Assembly: GCF_023072615.1 (NCBI RefSeq)
Contig: NZ_JAKNRW010000001.1
Location: 372,001-436,000 of the forward strand
From: Pseudomonas violetae
GTDB lineage: Bacteria; Pseudomonadota; Gammaproteobacteria; Pseudomonadales; Pseudomonadaceae
Direction of reading: 5' to 3'
DNA: 64,000 nt
Shown here piece by piece: positions 18,059 to 26,782 of this stretch; the stretch's first letter is position 1; each line of letters starts with the position of its first letter. Both the position numbers and the translations under genes were made by a program. The notes beneath the pieces were generated by a model. It ran no database searches, had not been told where the DNA came from, and saw only the letters and a list, made by a program, of their open reading frames with translations.

Positions 18059-18525
18059 GCACCCAGACCGAATCTTTTAAATCCCAACTCTCGGACCCCG
18101 CAGCGTTTGTCAGGGTGGACCTCAATGATCTAGACGGCCCAGGGCTAGACTGGGCTGTCGCACAAGCGGCGGGGATACCCGTCCAGTTCGACCCAGATCA
18201 GCACCAGCACCAGCACGTGACCATGGTTTGGCAAGTTTACCCCCATGGGCTGGTACCCTTCCGCCCAAGTGCCGACTGGTCTGACGCCGGGCCGCTGATC
18301 CGTCAATTCCAGATGGCTCTCACTCCAGAATCCCATTACGGGGCTGAAGGGACCGAGATGTCCGACCGCTGGATTGCAGACATCTACTACGACGGTGGTG
18401 ACCACTACACCACTGAGCCAGCCAGAGACGAGCTGGTGGCGGCCTGTCGCGCCATCGCCGTTACCAAATTCGGCGACACCTTGAATGTTCCAGCCGAACT
18501 CGCCCGGACATGCGCGTCCAACTAA
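18055..18525 (+). CDS. DUF2591-family phage-type protein
   Basis: The ATG at 18055 overlaps the previous stop. The 156-residue product has the order typical of DUF2591: an early DLDGPGLDWAVAQAAG block (residues about 28-43), a central PSADWSDAGPLI block near 78-89, and a late ACRAIAVTKFGDTLNVP block near 130-146. The family is common in phages and mobile elements and has no established function. An HQHQHQH-like stretch near residues 53-58 is a local oddity. Confidence 0.75.
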   Translation: MSTQTESFKSQLSDPAAFVRVDLNDLDGPGLDWAVAQAAGIPVQFDPDQHQHQHVTMVWQVYPHGLVPFRPSADWSDAGPLIRQFQMALTPESHYGAEGTEMSDRWIADIYYDGGDHYTTEPARDELVAACRAIAVTKFGDTLNVPAELARTCASN

Positions 18526-18545
18526 GAATCCTTAAGCAGACCCAC

Positions 18546-18569
18546 AGCCCGGCATGTTCCGGGCTTTTT
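18546..18569 (+). terminator. Rho-independent terminator
   Basis: AGCCCGG and CCGGGCTTTTT around a 6-base loop, 20 bases past the DUF2591 stop. Confidence 0.88.
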
Positions 18570-18651
18570 GCTGCCTGTCGCGGGTTAGCCATTCAACTCC
18601 AAAGCGCGGTTTTCAGATGCCACCAACTGCACGAAAAACTTCGCAGAGGGT

Positions 18652-18693
18652 GATTCTGGCACGGTCTATCCCACCTGATAGTGGACCCATCGA
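18652..18693 (+). promoter_or_regulatory. Two-box backbone element before the gene at 18708/18729
   Basis: Box A GATTCTGGCACG at 18652-18663; box B ACCCATCGA at 18685-18693; spacer 21 bases with TGATAGT at the minus-10-like position. Confidence 0.6.
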
Positions 18694-18707
18694 AACAAGA
18701 CATCTCA

Positions 18708-19784
18708 ATGACTTCAGGGGTATCAGACATGGGCTCTACAGTATCTACCGGCAAGCTGATTGGTGCATTCCGCCGTAATGACGGTCAGCCGTGCTACGTC
18801 ATGTTCGAACAAACCTACGAGAAGAACTGCCATCCCCACACGCCAAGTTGGAGCGCCCGGGCAATCGGCGGCGTTGAAACCATGCTGCAGGCTATTTTTG
18901 CCACCGCATCCGCCTGTGAAGGGGGGATGCTGCAAGGACCAGGCGGCCGAATCACTAACCCTGAAACCTACATCGCCGGTTGGCTAAAGGAGATGGCGAA
19001 TCCTGTCTCGATGCGCGACTTGGAGGTCGGGCTGAAGGTTAGCGAAAGCTGGTCAGCGACGCTCACCCAAAAGCACCTCACCACCCTCAAACCAACATTG
19101 CTGGCGCTGGGGTATCAGGTGCAGGTAGCGGCCCTTGAGGCTGGCGACAAAGTGTCTGCCTCCCTGCATAAGGACAGCCAGCTCCTGAGTGCACTGTACG
19201 ACGGCAAGACAATGGGCGCGTGGCGCATCATCCAGTCCTACGACATCCCGGTTAACGGTATCCGTGACGCATCGCTCGGGTTCAAACCGGAAAAGGCAAA
19301 AACGTACGACGTAACTGCACCGCGCTTCATGCGAGTCAGCCAGAAGAACGAAAACATCCTCAAGCAAAGCGCCGATGGCAGCTGGCGCTGTGAAGGGTGG
19401 GCGTACAGCATCATTGGCGAGTTTGTTACCAACCTTTGGAAAGCGGAAATGCGCGAGCCCGGCAGTTTCCGCAATCGCATCAAGTCCTTCCGCGATGCGG
19501 TCGAGGGCGCGGCACTGCTGCCAAGCAGCGGCGTGAAGGTTATCGTGGACACCGCAGTGCCCGTGGAGGGATACGCGCAGAGCAGCATGGAGAGCTTGTT
19601 GGCCAAGGTGACCGGTACCCGGGTGGGCAGCGAGGTGCACTTCAGCGTTCCTGAGAGCGACGACTTGCTTTACTCGGTGACCAGCCTCCCCGTAGCTAGT
19701 ACGAAGTGGGTTCTGACCCTGGACGCCCCCCGCCCTACTCCGGGCCCAGCCCCAATGGAGCAACTGAGCCTGCTGGCCTGCTAA
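18708..19784 (+). CDS. Hypothetical protein, about 358 aa, with a decayed partial copy nearby
   Basis: Two starts are possible: ATG 18708 (358 residues) or ATG 18729 (351 residues, with AGGGG upstream). The protein is mixed alpha/beta, with FRRNDGQPCYVMFEQTYEKNC near the start and a conserved-looking acidic C-terminal half. The last residues (PMEQLSLLAC) are mirrored in the decayed copy at 23517-23635. No family is recognised. It is a single-gene unit with the two-box element and its own terminator. Confidence 0.68.
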   Translation: MTSGVSDMGSTVSTGKLIGAFRRNDGQPCYVMFEQTYEKNCHPHTPSWSARAIGGVETMLQAIFATASACEGGMLQGPGGRITNPETYIAGWLKEMANPVSMRDLEVGLKVSESWSATLTQKHLTTLKPTLLALGYQVQVAALEAGDKVSASLHKDSQLLSALYDGKTMGAWRIIQSYDIPVNGIRDASLGFKPEKAKTYDVTAPRFMRVSQKNENILKQSADGSWRCEGWAYSIIGEFVTNLWKAEMREPGSFRNRIKSFRDAVEGAALLPSSGVKVIVDTAVPVEGYAQSSMESLLAKVTGTRVGSEVHFSVPESDDLLYSVTSLPVASTKWVLTLDAPRPTPGPAPMEQLSLLAC

Positions 19785-19807
19785 CCCCACTCCGCGCGTC
19801 AACCAGA

Positions 19808-19831
19808 AACCCGGCACCGACCGGGTTTTTT
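19808..19831 (+). terminator. Rho-independent terminator
   Basis: AAACCCGG and CCGGGTTTTTT around CACCGA, 24 bases past the stop. A near-identical terminator sits at 23661-23684. Confidence 0.9.
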
Positions 19832-20057
19832 GTGTCCGGGATTCGGTGGGCTCACGTTCGGACCCTCAGTTAGGGAATGGACCGTAATCGCTAAAGTCCG
19901 AGTCTCGGGCGGTAGCACCAGCAGCTCGCCGCCTCATGCAAGCCGGAGTTTGGACGGCTTTGAACCCTGCGTTCGCCTATCACGGAAGCCAACGCTGGAG
20001 CCTTAGTGCGGAAATCGAATCAGTGGGTCTGCGCCAAACGGATTATGAAATGCCTGG

Positions 20058-20099
20058 GGTTCTGGCACGCGAATCGGCGACCAACAATGTGCTCATCAA
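20058..20099 (+). promoter_or_regulatory. Two-box backbone element before the gene at 20126
   Basis: Box A GGTTCTGGCACG at 20058-20069; box B GCTCATCAA at 20091-20099; spacer 21 bases ending AACAATGT. This is one of the best matches; the ATG is 68 bases from box A. Confidence 0.75.
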
Positions 20100-20125
20100 T
20101 TCAAAACGCCAACGAGGGCCACCCA

Positions 20126-20827
20126 ATGACCACTACACCAGCACTGATCCCGGCCGCAGGCCTGCAATTCGTCAACTTCGCCATGGAGCGTTGCATCCGA
20201 GTGGTGACTGGGAACGGTGAACAATGTCTGCCCGTGGATGCCCGCCAGCGCGAAGAGCTCCTAGAACCGATAGCCATGAATGCCTGCCTAAACAGCTCTG
20301 ACCATGCGCGTCTCACCCTCATCAAGACAGAGGTTGCAGGCGTGACCTACGCGGCCCTGGACACTGTCGAGGGCGAGCTTTACGGATTGGCACAAAACGC
20401 CGATTCCGGTAATTGCTCCTCATTCGATTCTTCCTGCTACGGCGGCGTGGTCTGGAGGGTGTTGGGCTACCTCTCAGACAGCCCGGATAACGCCCTGGAG
20501 CTTAGCAGCGGTAACGACGAGGAGGGAGTGAGAGCAATTCTGGGTGCTTTCCAAACCCTTCTGACCGCCGGCCAGCGTTCGGCAACAGCCCCGGCACGCA
20601 TTGTCATGGACCTCACCGACGGTGCGCTGCAGGGCGTCTACAGCCATCAGGCGGTGGAAATCATTACGGTCAGCTTTGACGACGAAGAGGATGTCAGCCA
20701 GGAGGCCCTCGAGGTCAAGCAAAGCGCAGGACTGCCCGCAGCCATCTGGCAGCACCGCGACGGCGGCGAGCCTGAGATGGAACTGTTCTTCGCAAAAGCG
20801 GCAAAACGGTTCACCGTCACGGCCTAA
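20126..20827 (+). CDS. RCIRI-family paralogue, both modules present
   Basis: GAGGG precedes the ATG at 20126. The 233-residue product has the N-terminal module (FVNFAMERCIRVV, LPVDARQREELLEP, then GGVVWRVLGYLS) and the C-terminal module (ARIVMDLTDGALQGVYSHQAVEI). The same order occurs in the protein at 27507. Its function is unknown, and no catalytic residues stand out across the paralogues. An upstream in-frame ATG at 20006 runs through the promoter element and is rejected. Confidence 0.75.
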   Translation: MTTTPALIPAAGLQFVNFAMERCIRVVTGNGEQCLPVDARQREELLEPIAMNACLNSSDHARLTLIKTEVAGVTYAALDTVEGELYGLAQNADSGNCSSFDSSCYGGVVWRVLGYLSDSPDNALELSSGNDEEGVRAILGAFQTLLTAGQRSATAPARIVMDLTDGALQGVYSHQAVEIITVSFDDEEDVSQEALEVKQSAGLPAAIWQHRDGGEPEMELFFAKAAKRFTVTA

Positions 20828-21168
20828 GACCTCCGGTGGCATGGCAAGGGCGGACTGTTCGTGCTTGAGCGAGTTTTACGGCGACAAGGAATGGCGGTAG
20901 TGCTTAGAGGACACCGCCGTAGGACCGAAGCAAGCCTGACCCGGCTGGTGCACTGTGTGTCGCAAACTCGGTGTGGTTACTGAATCCGATGCCTGGGCCG
21001 GGAAACGCTTTCGCCTTGAGAGCCCGGCGCACCACTCCCCAAGCTGGGGTTTGATTCTCAAGGTGAGTAATACAACCCCGCTCCCACGGGTAGCGACTGC
21101 AATCCCCAGTCATCACCGGAATTGAGGCCGTGCACATGCCCTGGCTGCGGTGTTGCACGTGCTGGAGG
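20828..21168. other. Intergenic region, no gene seen
   Basis: Short open frames occur on both strands without ribosome sites or family resemblance. No clear terminator was seen for the gene ending at 20827. Confidence 0.4.
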
Positions 21169-21426
21169 TCAAAGCAGAATGACTGTACACATCCCCATCG
21201 CAAACACGAAAGAAGTGAAGAAACCCACGAATAACGGGTGACCGTGCAATGGATACCAAGCGAAACAGCCAATAAGCGCTAGCAGAGCTGCCCATCGTCG
21301 ATAGCGAGGTTGGTGAATCCGCTCAGGCAGGAAGGCCATAACTGCTTTGACTGCCAGCCCCGAAAGCAGCCCCCCTATCAAGATAATTGCAATCATAAAC
21401 AGACCGAAAGCCATCCCTGCTGTCAT
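21169..21426 (-). CDS. Small membrane protein, 85 aa
   Basis: GGAGG stands just before the ATG at 21426. The product has two or three membrane helices (residues about 5-30 FGLFMIAIILIGGLLSGLAV, 45-62 and 65-83) separated by a basic loop (PERIHQPRYRRW), so the loop is probably cytosolic. No family is recognised. Confidence 0.55.
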   Translation of the reverse strand: MTAGMAFGLFMIAIILIGGLLSGLAVKAVMAFLPERIHQPRYRRWAALLALIGCFAWYPLHGHPLFVGFFTSFVFAMGMCTVILL

Positions 21427-21759
21427 AGAGCCTCCGATATCGTTGATAAAGCGGGACCAGTCTACTGATAACCAGTCGGTGCGACGACGCTAGCCTCTGT
21501 TTGCCCATCCCGAGGCAAAACCCGATTGAGAAGCTCACAGATGCCATCCAGGTCAAAAACGGTTGGAGAGTTGGCTCTTGCCCCGCTAACAGGTTCGCGA
21601 ACCCTCGCAGCTGAGGGTGGAGTCTGGAAAGTCATGCAGTCATCAGAAAATTTTCAGACCAACTCCTGCGTGGTAGTTAGCCGAACCTTTGGGGAAATCC
21701 TGAAAAAGACTTCCTGATTTGGCAAAATCCCCGCACCCCCATCGCAGCCGAGCTTTCCG
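21427..21759. other. Left flank of the IS5-type element, no gene seen
   Basis: It contains a perfect 12-base palindrome GGTTCGCGAACC near 21590-21601. The start of the IS is somewhere between about 21630 and 21720. Matching ends with the right flank could not be fixed by eye: TTTCAGACCA occurs on both sides but in direct, not inverted, orientation. Confidence 0.4.
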
Positions 21760-22728
21760 ATGAAGCAAATGACCTTCGCCGACGCCGAGTACGCCGGTAA
21801 ACGCAAGCAAACCCGCAAGGAACTGTTCCTGATTGAGATGGATCGGGTTGTTCCGTGGAAAGGGTTGATTGCCTTGATCGAGCCCCACTATCCAAAGGGT
21901 GAAGGTGGCCGTCCGGCGTATCCGTTGATGGCGATGCTGCGTGTCCATCTGATGCAGAACTGGTTCGGCTACAGCGATCCGGCGATGGAAGAAGCGCTTT
22001 ATGAGACCACGATCCTGCGCCAGTTTTCCGGCCTGAGTCTGGAGCGTATCCCTGACGAAACCACGATCCTCAACTTCCGTCGGCTGCTGGAAAAACATGA
22101 AATGGCGGCTGGGATTCTGGGGGTCATCAATGGTTACCTGGGCGACCGTGGCCTGTCGCTGCGCCAAGGCACCATCGTCGATGCCACGTTGATCAGCGCG
22201 CCCAGTTCGACCAAGAACAAGGACGGTAAACGCGATCCGGAAATGCACCAGACAAAAAAGGGCAACCAGTATTATTTCGGTGCCAAGGCGCACATTGGCG
22301 TCGATGACGAGTCGGGACTGGTGCACAGCGTGGTGGTCACGGCGGCGAATGTTGCAGACGTCACCCAAGTCGACAAACTGCTGCACGGCGAGGAGAACGT
22401 GGTGTGCGCCGATGCGGGTTACACCGGGGTCGAGAAGCGCGAAGAGCATGCTGGCCGCCACGTGATCTGGCAGGTTGCGGCACGGCGCAGCACTTATAAG
22501 AAACACGGTAAGCGCAGCGCGATTTACACCGCGATCCGCAAGATCGAAAAGGCCAAGGCGCAGGTGCGTGCGAAGGTTGAACATCCTTTCCGGGTGATCA
22601 AGCGTCAGTTTGGTTATACGAAAGTGCGTTTCCGTGGACTGGCGAAGAACACGGCACAGATGATCACCCTGTTTGCCCTGTCAAACCTGTGGATGGTTCG
22701 CCGACATTTGATGGCGAGTGCAGGATAA
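21760..22728 (+). mobile_element. IS5-family transposase, intact
   Basis: The 322-residue DDE transposase starts at 21760 (MKQMTFADAEY). It has the IS5-group N-terminal domain (GGRPAYPLMAMLRVHLMQNWF), the first catalytic Asp in GTIVDATLI, the second in VCADAGYTG, and the C-terminal EHPFRVIKRQFGY with the catalytic Glu. The length is normal and the frame uninterrupted, so the element may still be active. It interrupts the backbone between the small membrane protein and the tandem 144-aa genes. Terminal repeats and target duplication are not resolved here. Confidence 0.92.
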
Positions 22729-22947
22729 GTGCGCCTACAAGGCGCGAAATGGCGTCTGCGATGTGCTTTCGTCGGCAAAAAATGCGTATTTAGCAGTGTT
22801 TTTGATCATATTTTGAGCAGTCGCTATTTTTGAAGCGGCGACTGGGGAAATAGCTGAAAAATATCGGTCTATTTCAGACCATCCTTGGGTTATCCCTGGC
22901 AAGAGGAACTGAGTTTTGGCTAATCAAATTAAACTGAATCAATTTGC

Positions 22948-23382
22948 TTAAATACCCCTTAAATAATCGTAAAGTTGGGTTGGCATAATCACATCCCTAT
23001 TCAGCCAATCGATCAACTCTTTACCGCCCGTTCGGTTACCGAAGTCAAAGTTATGGTCGCCTTTGTAGCGCAGTGCGTCCATCGCATACGTGAATCCTTT
23101 TTCCTCACCCATTATGTGGATATGTCCGCCGACTAAGAACGCCATAGTCTTAATGGAATCTCCGTACCCGGGGATTTTGAACGCCTGCATTGAGCCCATA
23201 AAGGCGCCACTCAAATACCCGCGAACAAATGGACAGAAAAACAACTCATTGAGACCTGGCACGTCGCGGGCACGCAATAACTGCAGGTCAATGAAATTTG
23301 CTGCAACCTCAATCGCATGTAGCGTTTTTTTGTCTATCGCAGGCCGAGCATTCGGTTCCGCTTTTCTGTTCCAGAATGCCAT
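22948..23382 (-). CDS. Tandem duplicate gene, copy 1 (144 aa)
   Basis: The ATG at 23382 aligns exactly with the start of copy 2 (MAFWN). The 144-residue product contains FCPFVRGYLSGAF near residues 49-61, a GYGDSIKTMAFLVGGHIHIMGEEKG block and an FDFGNRTGGKELIDWLN block near the end. All three are shared with copy 2. No family is recognised. The fold is probably a soluble alpha/beta domain. It reads toward the IS5 element and is lower in GC than the neighbouring plus-strand genes. Confidence 0.7.
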   Translation of the reverse strand: MAFWNRKAEPNARPAIDKKTLHAIEVAANFIDLQLLRARDVPGLNELFFCPFVRGYLSGAFMGSMQAFKIPGYGDSIKTMAFLVGGHIHIMGEEKGFTYAMDALRYKGDHNFDFGNRTGGKELIDWLNRDVIMPTQLYDYLRGI

Positions 23383-23516
23383 ATCGATTCTCTCCAGTGA
23401 ACAACCCCCCGCATCCTTGGTATCAGGCCACTCCAACAGCCTTGAACATCCTTGTTTGATCCCCTATCGCAGAAATCAGAGCGGCAGGTTTCCTCAGCAT
23501 AGACAAAGTTTGCGAC

Positions 23517-23635
23517 GGCTTGCTCTACTCGGTAACTAACCTCCCGGGAGCTAGCAATGGATTATCGCCCCGCCCGACCCTCGCCCTACCCCGGCCTCGG
23601 CCCGCATTGAGCAGCTAAGCTTGCTAGGCTGATAA
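23517..23635 (+). pseudogene. Decayed 3-prime copy of the 18.7 kb gene
   Basis: Reading from 23515 gives GLLYSVTNLPGAS, matching DLLYSVTSLPVAS of the 18708-19784 protein. After a frameshift it gives IEQLSLLG followed by a stop, matching the true C-terminus MEQLSLLAC. The matching terminator (23661-23684) and the following TTCGGACCCTCAG string (also after 19831) are conserved too. This fragment therefore came from duplication of the gene end plus its downstream DNA. Confidence 0.75.
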
Positions 23636-23660
23636 GCTCAGGCCGTTATCCATACAAATG

Positions 23661-23684
23661 ACCCGGCGCCGACCGGGTTTTTTT
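23661..23684. terminator. Terminator, duplicate of the one at 19808
   Basis: ACCCGG and CCGGGTTTTTTT around CGCCGA. It lies after the decayed gene copy and downstream of the minus-strand copy 2 gene. Confidence 0.8.
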
Positions 23685-23763
23685 GTTTCCGCGATTTGCT
23701 GGTTTCGCATTCGGACCCTCAGCGACGGAATAGCCAGTCCCCAATCTTCTAAGTGCACCCACC

Positions 23764-24198
23764 TTAAATACCCTTACAATAATTAAACAGTTGGGTAGGC
23801 ACAGGGACTTCGTCATTAAGGAAATCAATCAACTCCGTACCGCCAACGCGGTTGCCAAAGTCATAGTTACGATCGCCTCGGCATTGTAATGATGCCATCG
23901 CATAAGCGCGGCCGCTTTTCTCTCCCATCATGTAAACATGGCCATCCACCAAGAATTCCATCATCTTCATGTCGTCCTTGAAGCCGGGGACTTTATAAAC
24001 CTGCATTGCGGCAGTAAAAGCGCCCATCAAGTAACCGCGAACAAATGGACAAACAAACAATTCGCCAAAACCAGGCATATTTTTTGCTCGAACTAATTGT
24101 ACGTCAATGATATGAGCCGCTATGCCTATCGCATTGTGGGTTTGTTGTTCAATTGAAGGTTTAGGTGTCGTTTCAGTTTTGTTATTCCAAAACGCCAT
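23764..24198 (-). CDS. Tandem duplicate gene, copy 2 (144 aa)
   Basis: Same length as copy 1 and alignable end to end: MAFWN start, FVCPFVRGYLMGAF, VPGFKDDMKMMEFLVDGHVYMMGEKSG, FGNRVGGTELIDFLN. Differences are scattered across the length, so the duplication is not recent. The 130 bases upstream also match those of copy 1 (ATCGCAG and CAGCATAGACA strings), so promoter and gene were duplicated together. The function is unknown. Confidence 0.7.
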   Translation of the reverse strand: MAFWNNKTETTPKPSIEQQTHNAIGIAAHIIDVQLVRAKNMPGFGELFVCPFVRGYLMGAFTAAMQVYKVPGFKDDMKMMEFLVDGHVYMMGEKSGRAYAMASLQCRGDRNYDFGNRVGGTELIDFLNDEVPVPTQLFNYCKGI

Positions 24199-24362
24199 AT
24201 CTATCTCCAGATAATATTTCCATTCTCTAGGTCAGTTCACTCCGGCATACCCCTGGAACATCTTGAATTGATTCCTCATCGCAGGATTCAATGCGGTAGT
24301 TTTTCCAGCATAGACAGTTTCGAGAGAAACGAACGGGCCGTTGGGCACTTCTTTGATCGCGG

Positions 24363-24404
24363 GGTTCCGGCACGCTCCCTCTCGGCTCACGATGGGTCTA
24401 CTTC
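24363..24404 (+). promoter_or_regulatory. Two-box backbone element before the gene at 24431 (box B weak)
   Basis: Box A GGTTCCGGCACG at 24363-24374 is clear and the ATG is 68 bases on. The box B position reads GTCTACTTC and does not match well. Confidence 0.5.
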
Positions 24405-24430
24405 GCCATCTGCACCTGAGGACACCACGT

Positions 24431-25027
24431 ATGTCGCTTTACAACGATCTCGAAAAGACACTTCGCTCAACCGGCTATGTCACCGGCGGCCAGGCGAGCG
24501 AACTGGCCCACTCGGTCGAGGTGTTCATTAACGTCCGGGAAGCGGCTCTGCTCGAAGCCCTAACTGCGCTGCAAGCTCGCCTCAATACGCTTGAGGGACT
24601 GCTGGCCACGGCAAACGAAGGCACTGACGCCATGGACGCGGAGGAATACAAAGCGCGTGGCGGGGAGACCATGGCAGCGCTTTCGGACGCCGGTTTGTTC
24701 CAGCCCATGGACGTACAGGCCATTGTATCGCGCAGCACGGGGCCACAAGCCCGCGTGCGGCTGGTGATCGACAACACGGGCGGTACGATTCACACCGCTA
24801 TCGCCAACCACCCTTTGGACATCGTGATCCTGCGTCGTGACGAGGCCGACGTCGCCGACTGCCAACATGGCTACGTAACGCTAGAAGAAGAGCCAGTCGC
24901 GCTCTCCACAATGAGCGCCACGGGCTACGGCGACCACCAAGAGGTCGAACACTACTTCGACGAGATCGACTACAAAAGCCAGGTCTTGGGAAAGTCCAAC
25001 ACCATCGCTCAAACTTCGCCCTCCTGA
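24431..25027 (+). CDS. RCIRI-family relative carrying only the C-terminal module
   Basis: GAGGA precedes the ATG at 24431. Residues 1-105 are unlike the other paralogues and are helical (EAALLEALTALQARLNTLEGLL, a likely coiled coil). Residues about 106-185 carry the shared C-terminal module: RVRLVIDNTGGTIHTAIANHPLDIVIL, then EEEPVAL and VEHYFDE, matching the end of the 27507 protein. The module thus occurs with two different N-termini in this window. The function is unknown. Confidence 0.7.
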   Translation: MSLYNDLEKTLRSTGYVTGGQASELAHSVEVFINVREAALLEALTALQARLNTLEGLLATANEGTDAMDAEEYKARGGETMAALSDAGLFQPMDVQAIVSRSTGPQARVRLVIDNTGGTIHTAIANHPLDIVILRRDEADVADCQHGYVTLEEEPVALSTMSATGYGDHQEVEHYFDEIDYKSQVLGKSNTIAQTSPS

Positions 25028-25157
25028 TGGCTCATGTACACGTTGCAGCCAACCACCCCGATCACACCGGAATAATGGCGTTTCGCTAGTCTGTTTCCTT
25101 GTGATAGCCTAAAACGCAGATCTCACCACCGCAACTGAATTAAATGGATAAGGAAAA

Positions 25158-25703
25158 ATGGATAGATTTTATAGTCTCGTGTTTGCATCGTTAATTGCAG
25201 CATCGCCCCTCACAGCAACTGCTGAAACCTTTGAACGGAAAGACCTTGATCGAAATCGCACTAGCGTTCAATACGCTGGCCCTATTAAATCTGTAGCTAA
25301 GGTTATCGAAGGTTATAAGTGGCTTGGCCAAACCGAGGCCATGAATGGTGGCGTGATATTTGAGGCTCACGACAACCCTAACTTTGGAAAAAATGACACC
25401 GAATCGGGCGGCGCCATTATGGTAAAGGCTATCTTTTACACCTACCAAGACGTGAGTAAAGAAGAGATTATGATTGCGCGCCAGAGTGAGATTTCTGGAT
25501 TTGTTGAGCTTTATGGATACGATTCACCCGAGCTGCAACTGCACATTCGTGTAATTGACGACAATACCTTCCAGGCATTCACAAGTCCAGGCGACTACTC
25601 AAAATCGAATAAGCTTTTTACTTATAAAAAAGTCGAGCAGTTCAATAAAAGCCCGTATGGCGATCGACTAAAGTCCGCTAGCGAAAGTGGTATGATTTGG
25701 TGA
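25158..25703 (+). CDS. Predicted secreted or periplasmic protein, 181 aa
   Basis: The ATG at 25158 follows AAGGA. A signal peptide is visible: MDRFYSLVFASLIAASPLTATA, with likely cleavage after residue 22 (TATA-ET). The mature part is a small beta-rich domain (GGVIFEAHDN, GGAIMVKAIFYTYQD, LQLHIRVIDDNTFQAF). No family is recognised. The local base composition is lower in GC than the surrounding genes, suggesting separate acquisition. Confidence 0.68.
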   Translation: MDRFYSLVFASLIAASPLTATAETFERKDLDRNRTSVQYAGPIKSVAKVIEGYKWLGQTEAMNGGVIFEAHDNPNFGKNDTESGGAIMVKAIFYTYQDVSKEEIMIARQSEISGFVELYGYDSPELQLHIRVIDDNTFQAFTSPGDYSKSNKLFTYKKVEQFNKSPYGDRLKSASESGMIW

Positions 25704-25721
25704 CGAATTAAACACGTTCAC

Positions 25722-25748
25722 AGGGCTACCCCAAAGGTAGCCTTCCCT
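25722..25748 (+). terminator. Probable terminator after the secreted-protein gene
   Basis: GGCTACC and GGTAGCC pair around CCAAA, followed by TTCCC. The T-run is poor, so efficiency is doubtful. Confidence 0.5.
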
Positions 25749-26110
25749 ACGAAAACAGCTACGGCATTTGTCACGATAATGGTCAACAGCGTGTCTGCCC
25801 CCCCAAACCCCGTGCTGCCGCACTTGAAACTCCTACGCTACTCACCCCTAGTAGATCGTTTCAACTGAATCCCCGACGGTCCCGAGCTACCCCCTTTTTT
25901 CCTAGCCTAACCTAGATGGCTGGTGAGTTTGGCTGACAAAGGACGGCACACTACCCCCGCAGCGGCGGTCAAGCGCGGTACCGGCATCCAGTCGGGGCTC
26001 CCAATAAACCTGCTACACCGTTCAGCGGCACCTGCTTGCCAAGCCTGTGAGTCAGAGTTAGATTGGGTATGTGCGAAGAGCTATCGCGCCCATAACCTTA
26101 GGAGGTCGTC
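25749..26110. other. Intergenic region before the RES-Xre operon
   Basis: No gene is seen. A degenerate box-A-like string, GGTACCGGCATC, occurs near 25977, but without a matching box B at 21 bases. The region should hold the toxin-antitoxin promoter. Confidence 0.35.
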
Positions 26111-26782
26111 ATGCTCAGTATCGTCGAATCGATAGAGATCCGTCAGGAGCCCCATTCTTCTGGTGCTATCGAAGTCCAGCCGGAAAGCGAGAAGGTAGTC
26201 ATCACCATCAAGCGGTCGGCGCAACAGCCATCCCAGGAGACTTTCAAGGCATACGTCAACTCCCTGGAAATGGTGTCTCAAGCATTCTGGAGCCAGCAGC
26301 GCAGTGTCCGAGACGAGACCATCACGACAATAGTCGACATGTGCCTGCCGAAGAAGCCGGTCACCTCCACACTTCTTCGCGAGGCGAAGATGCTGGTCCA
26401 GGCGAAGACCGAGATCCTTCAGAGCAACGACTGGATCACCGCGTCGGAAATCGCCGAGCTGGCTCAGTTCAAGTCGAGCAACCCCAGTTCCCAGCCGAAC
26501 AAATGGAAGCACAGCGGTAAGATTTTTGCCCTACGCCATGAAGGTGTCGATTACTTCCCTATCTACGGGTTGGACCCGGCGAACGCCTTCCGTCCTGTCG
26601 CAGGCCTTGGAGATATCGTTTCGACCTTGGCAGACATGAAGGATGGCTGGGGAATGGCCTTTTGGTTCGCATCGCCTAACAGCTACTTGGGTGGGAAGCG
26701 TCCGAAGGACCTGCTCCAAACCAAGCCGCAAGATGTGCTGGCGGCGGCTGAGGACGAAGTGGCAGGGGTAACTCATGGTTGA
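26111..26782 (+). CDS. Xre/MbcA-ParS-type antitoxin of a RES-Xre module
   Basis: AGGAGG lies just before the ATG at 26111. The 223-residue protein ends with the conserved block GWGMAFWF-x3-N-x2-LGGKRPKDLL near residues 177-200, the toxin-binding domain of antitoxins paired with RES toxins. Its stop overlaps the start of the RES gene by eight bases, the usual antitoxin-first order. In the family the antitoxin neutralises the toxin and represses the operon. The N-terminal half here is longer than in classical Xre antitoxins, and its HTH (ASEIAELAQFKSSNP) is only weakly visible. Confidence 0.82.
   Translation: MLSIVESIEIRQEPHSSGAIEVQPESEKVVITIKRSAQQPSQETFKAYVNSLEMVSQAFWSQQRSVRDETITTIVDMCLPKKPVTSTLLREAKMLVQAKTEILQSNDWITASEIAELAQFKSSNPSSQPNKWKHSGKIFALRHEGVDYFPIYGLDPANAFRPVAGLGDIVSTLADMKDGWGMAFWFASPNSYLGGKRPKDLLQTKPQDVLAAAEDEVAGVTHG

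Noticed and set aside
21640..22900. Exact terminal inverted repeats of the IS5-type element
   Set aside because: Candidate strings (TTTCAGACCA, GGGGAAAT) are direct rather than inverted, so the ends cannot be stated.
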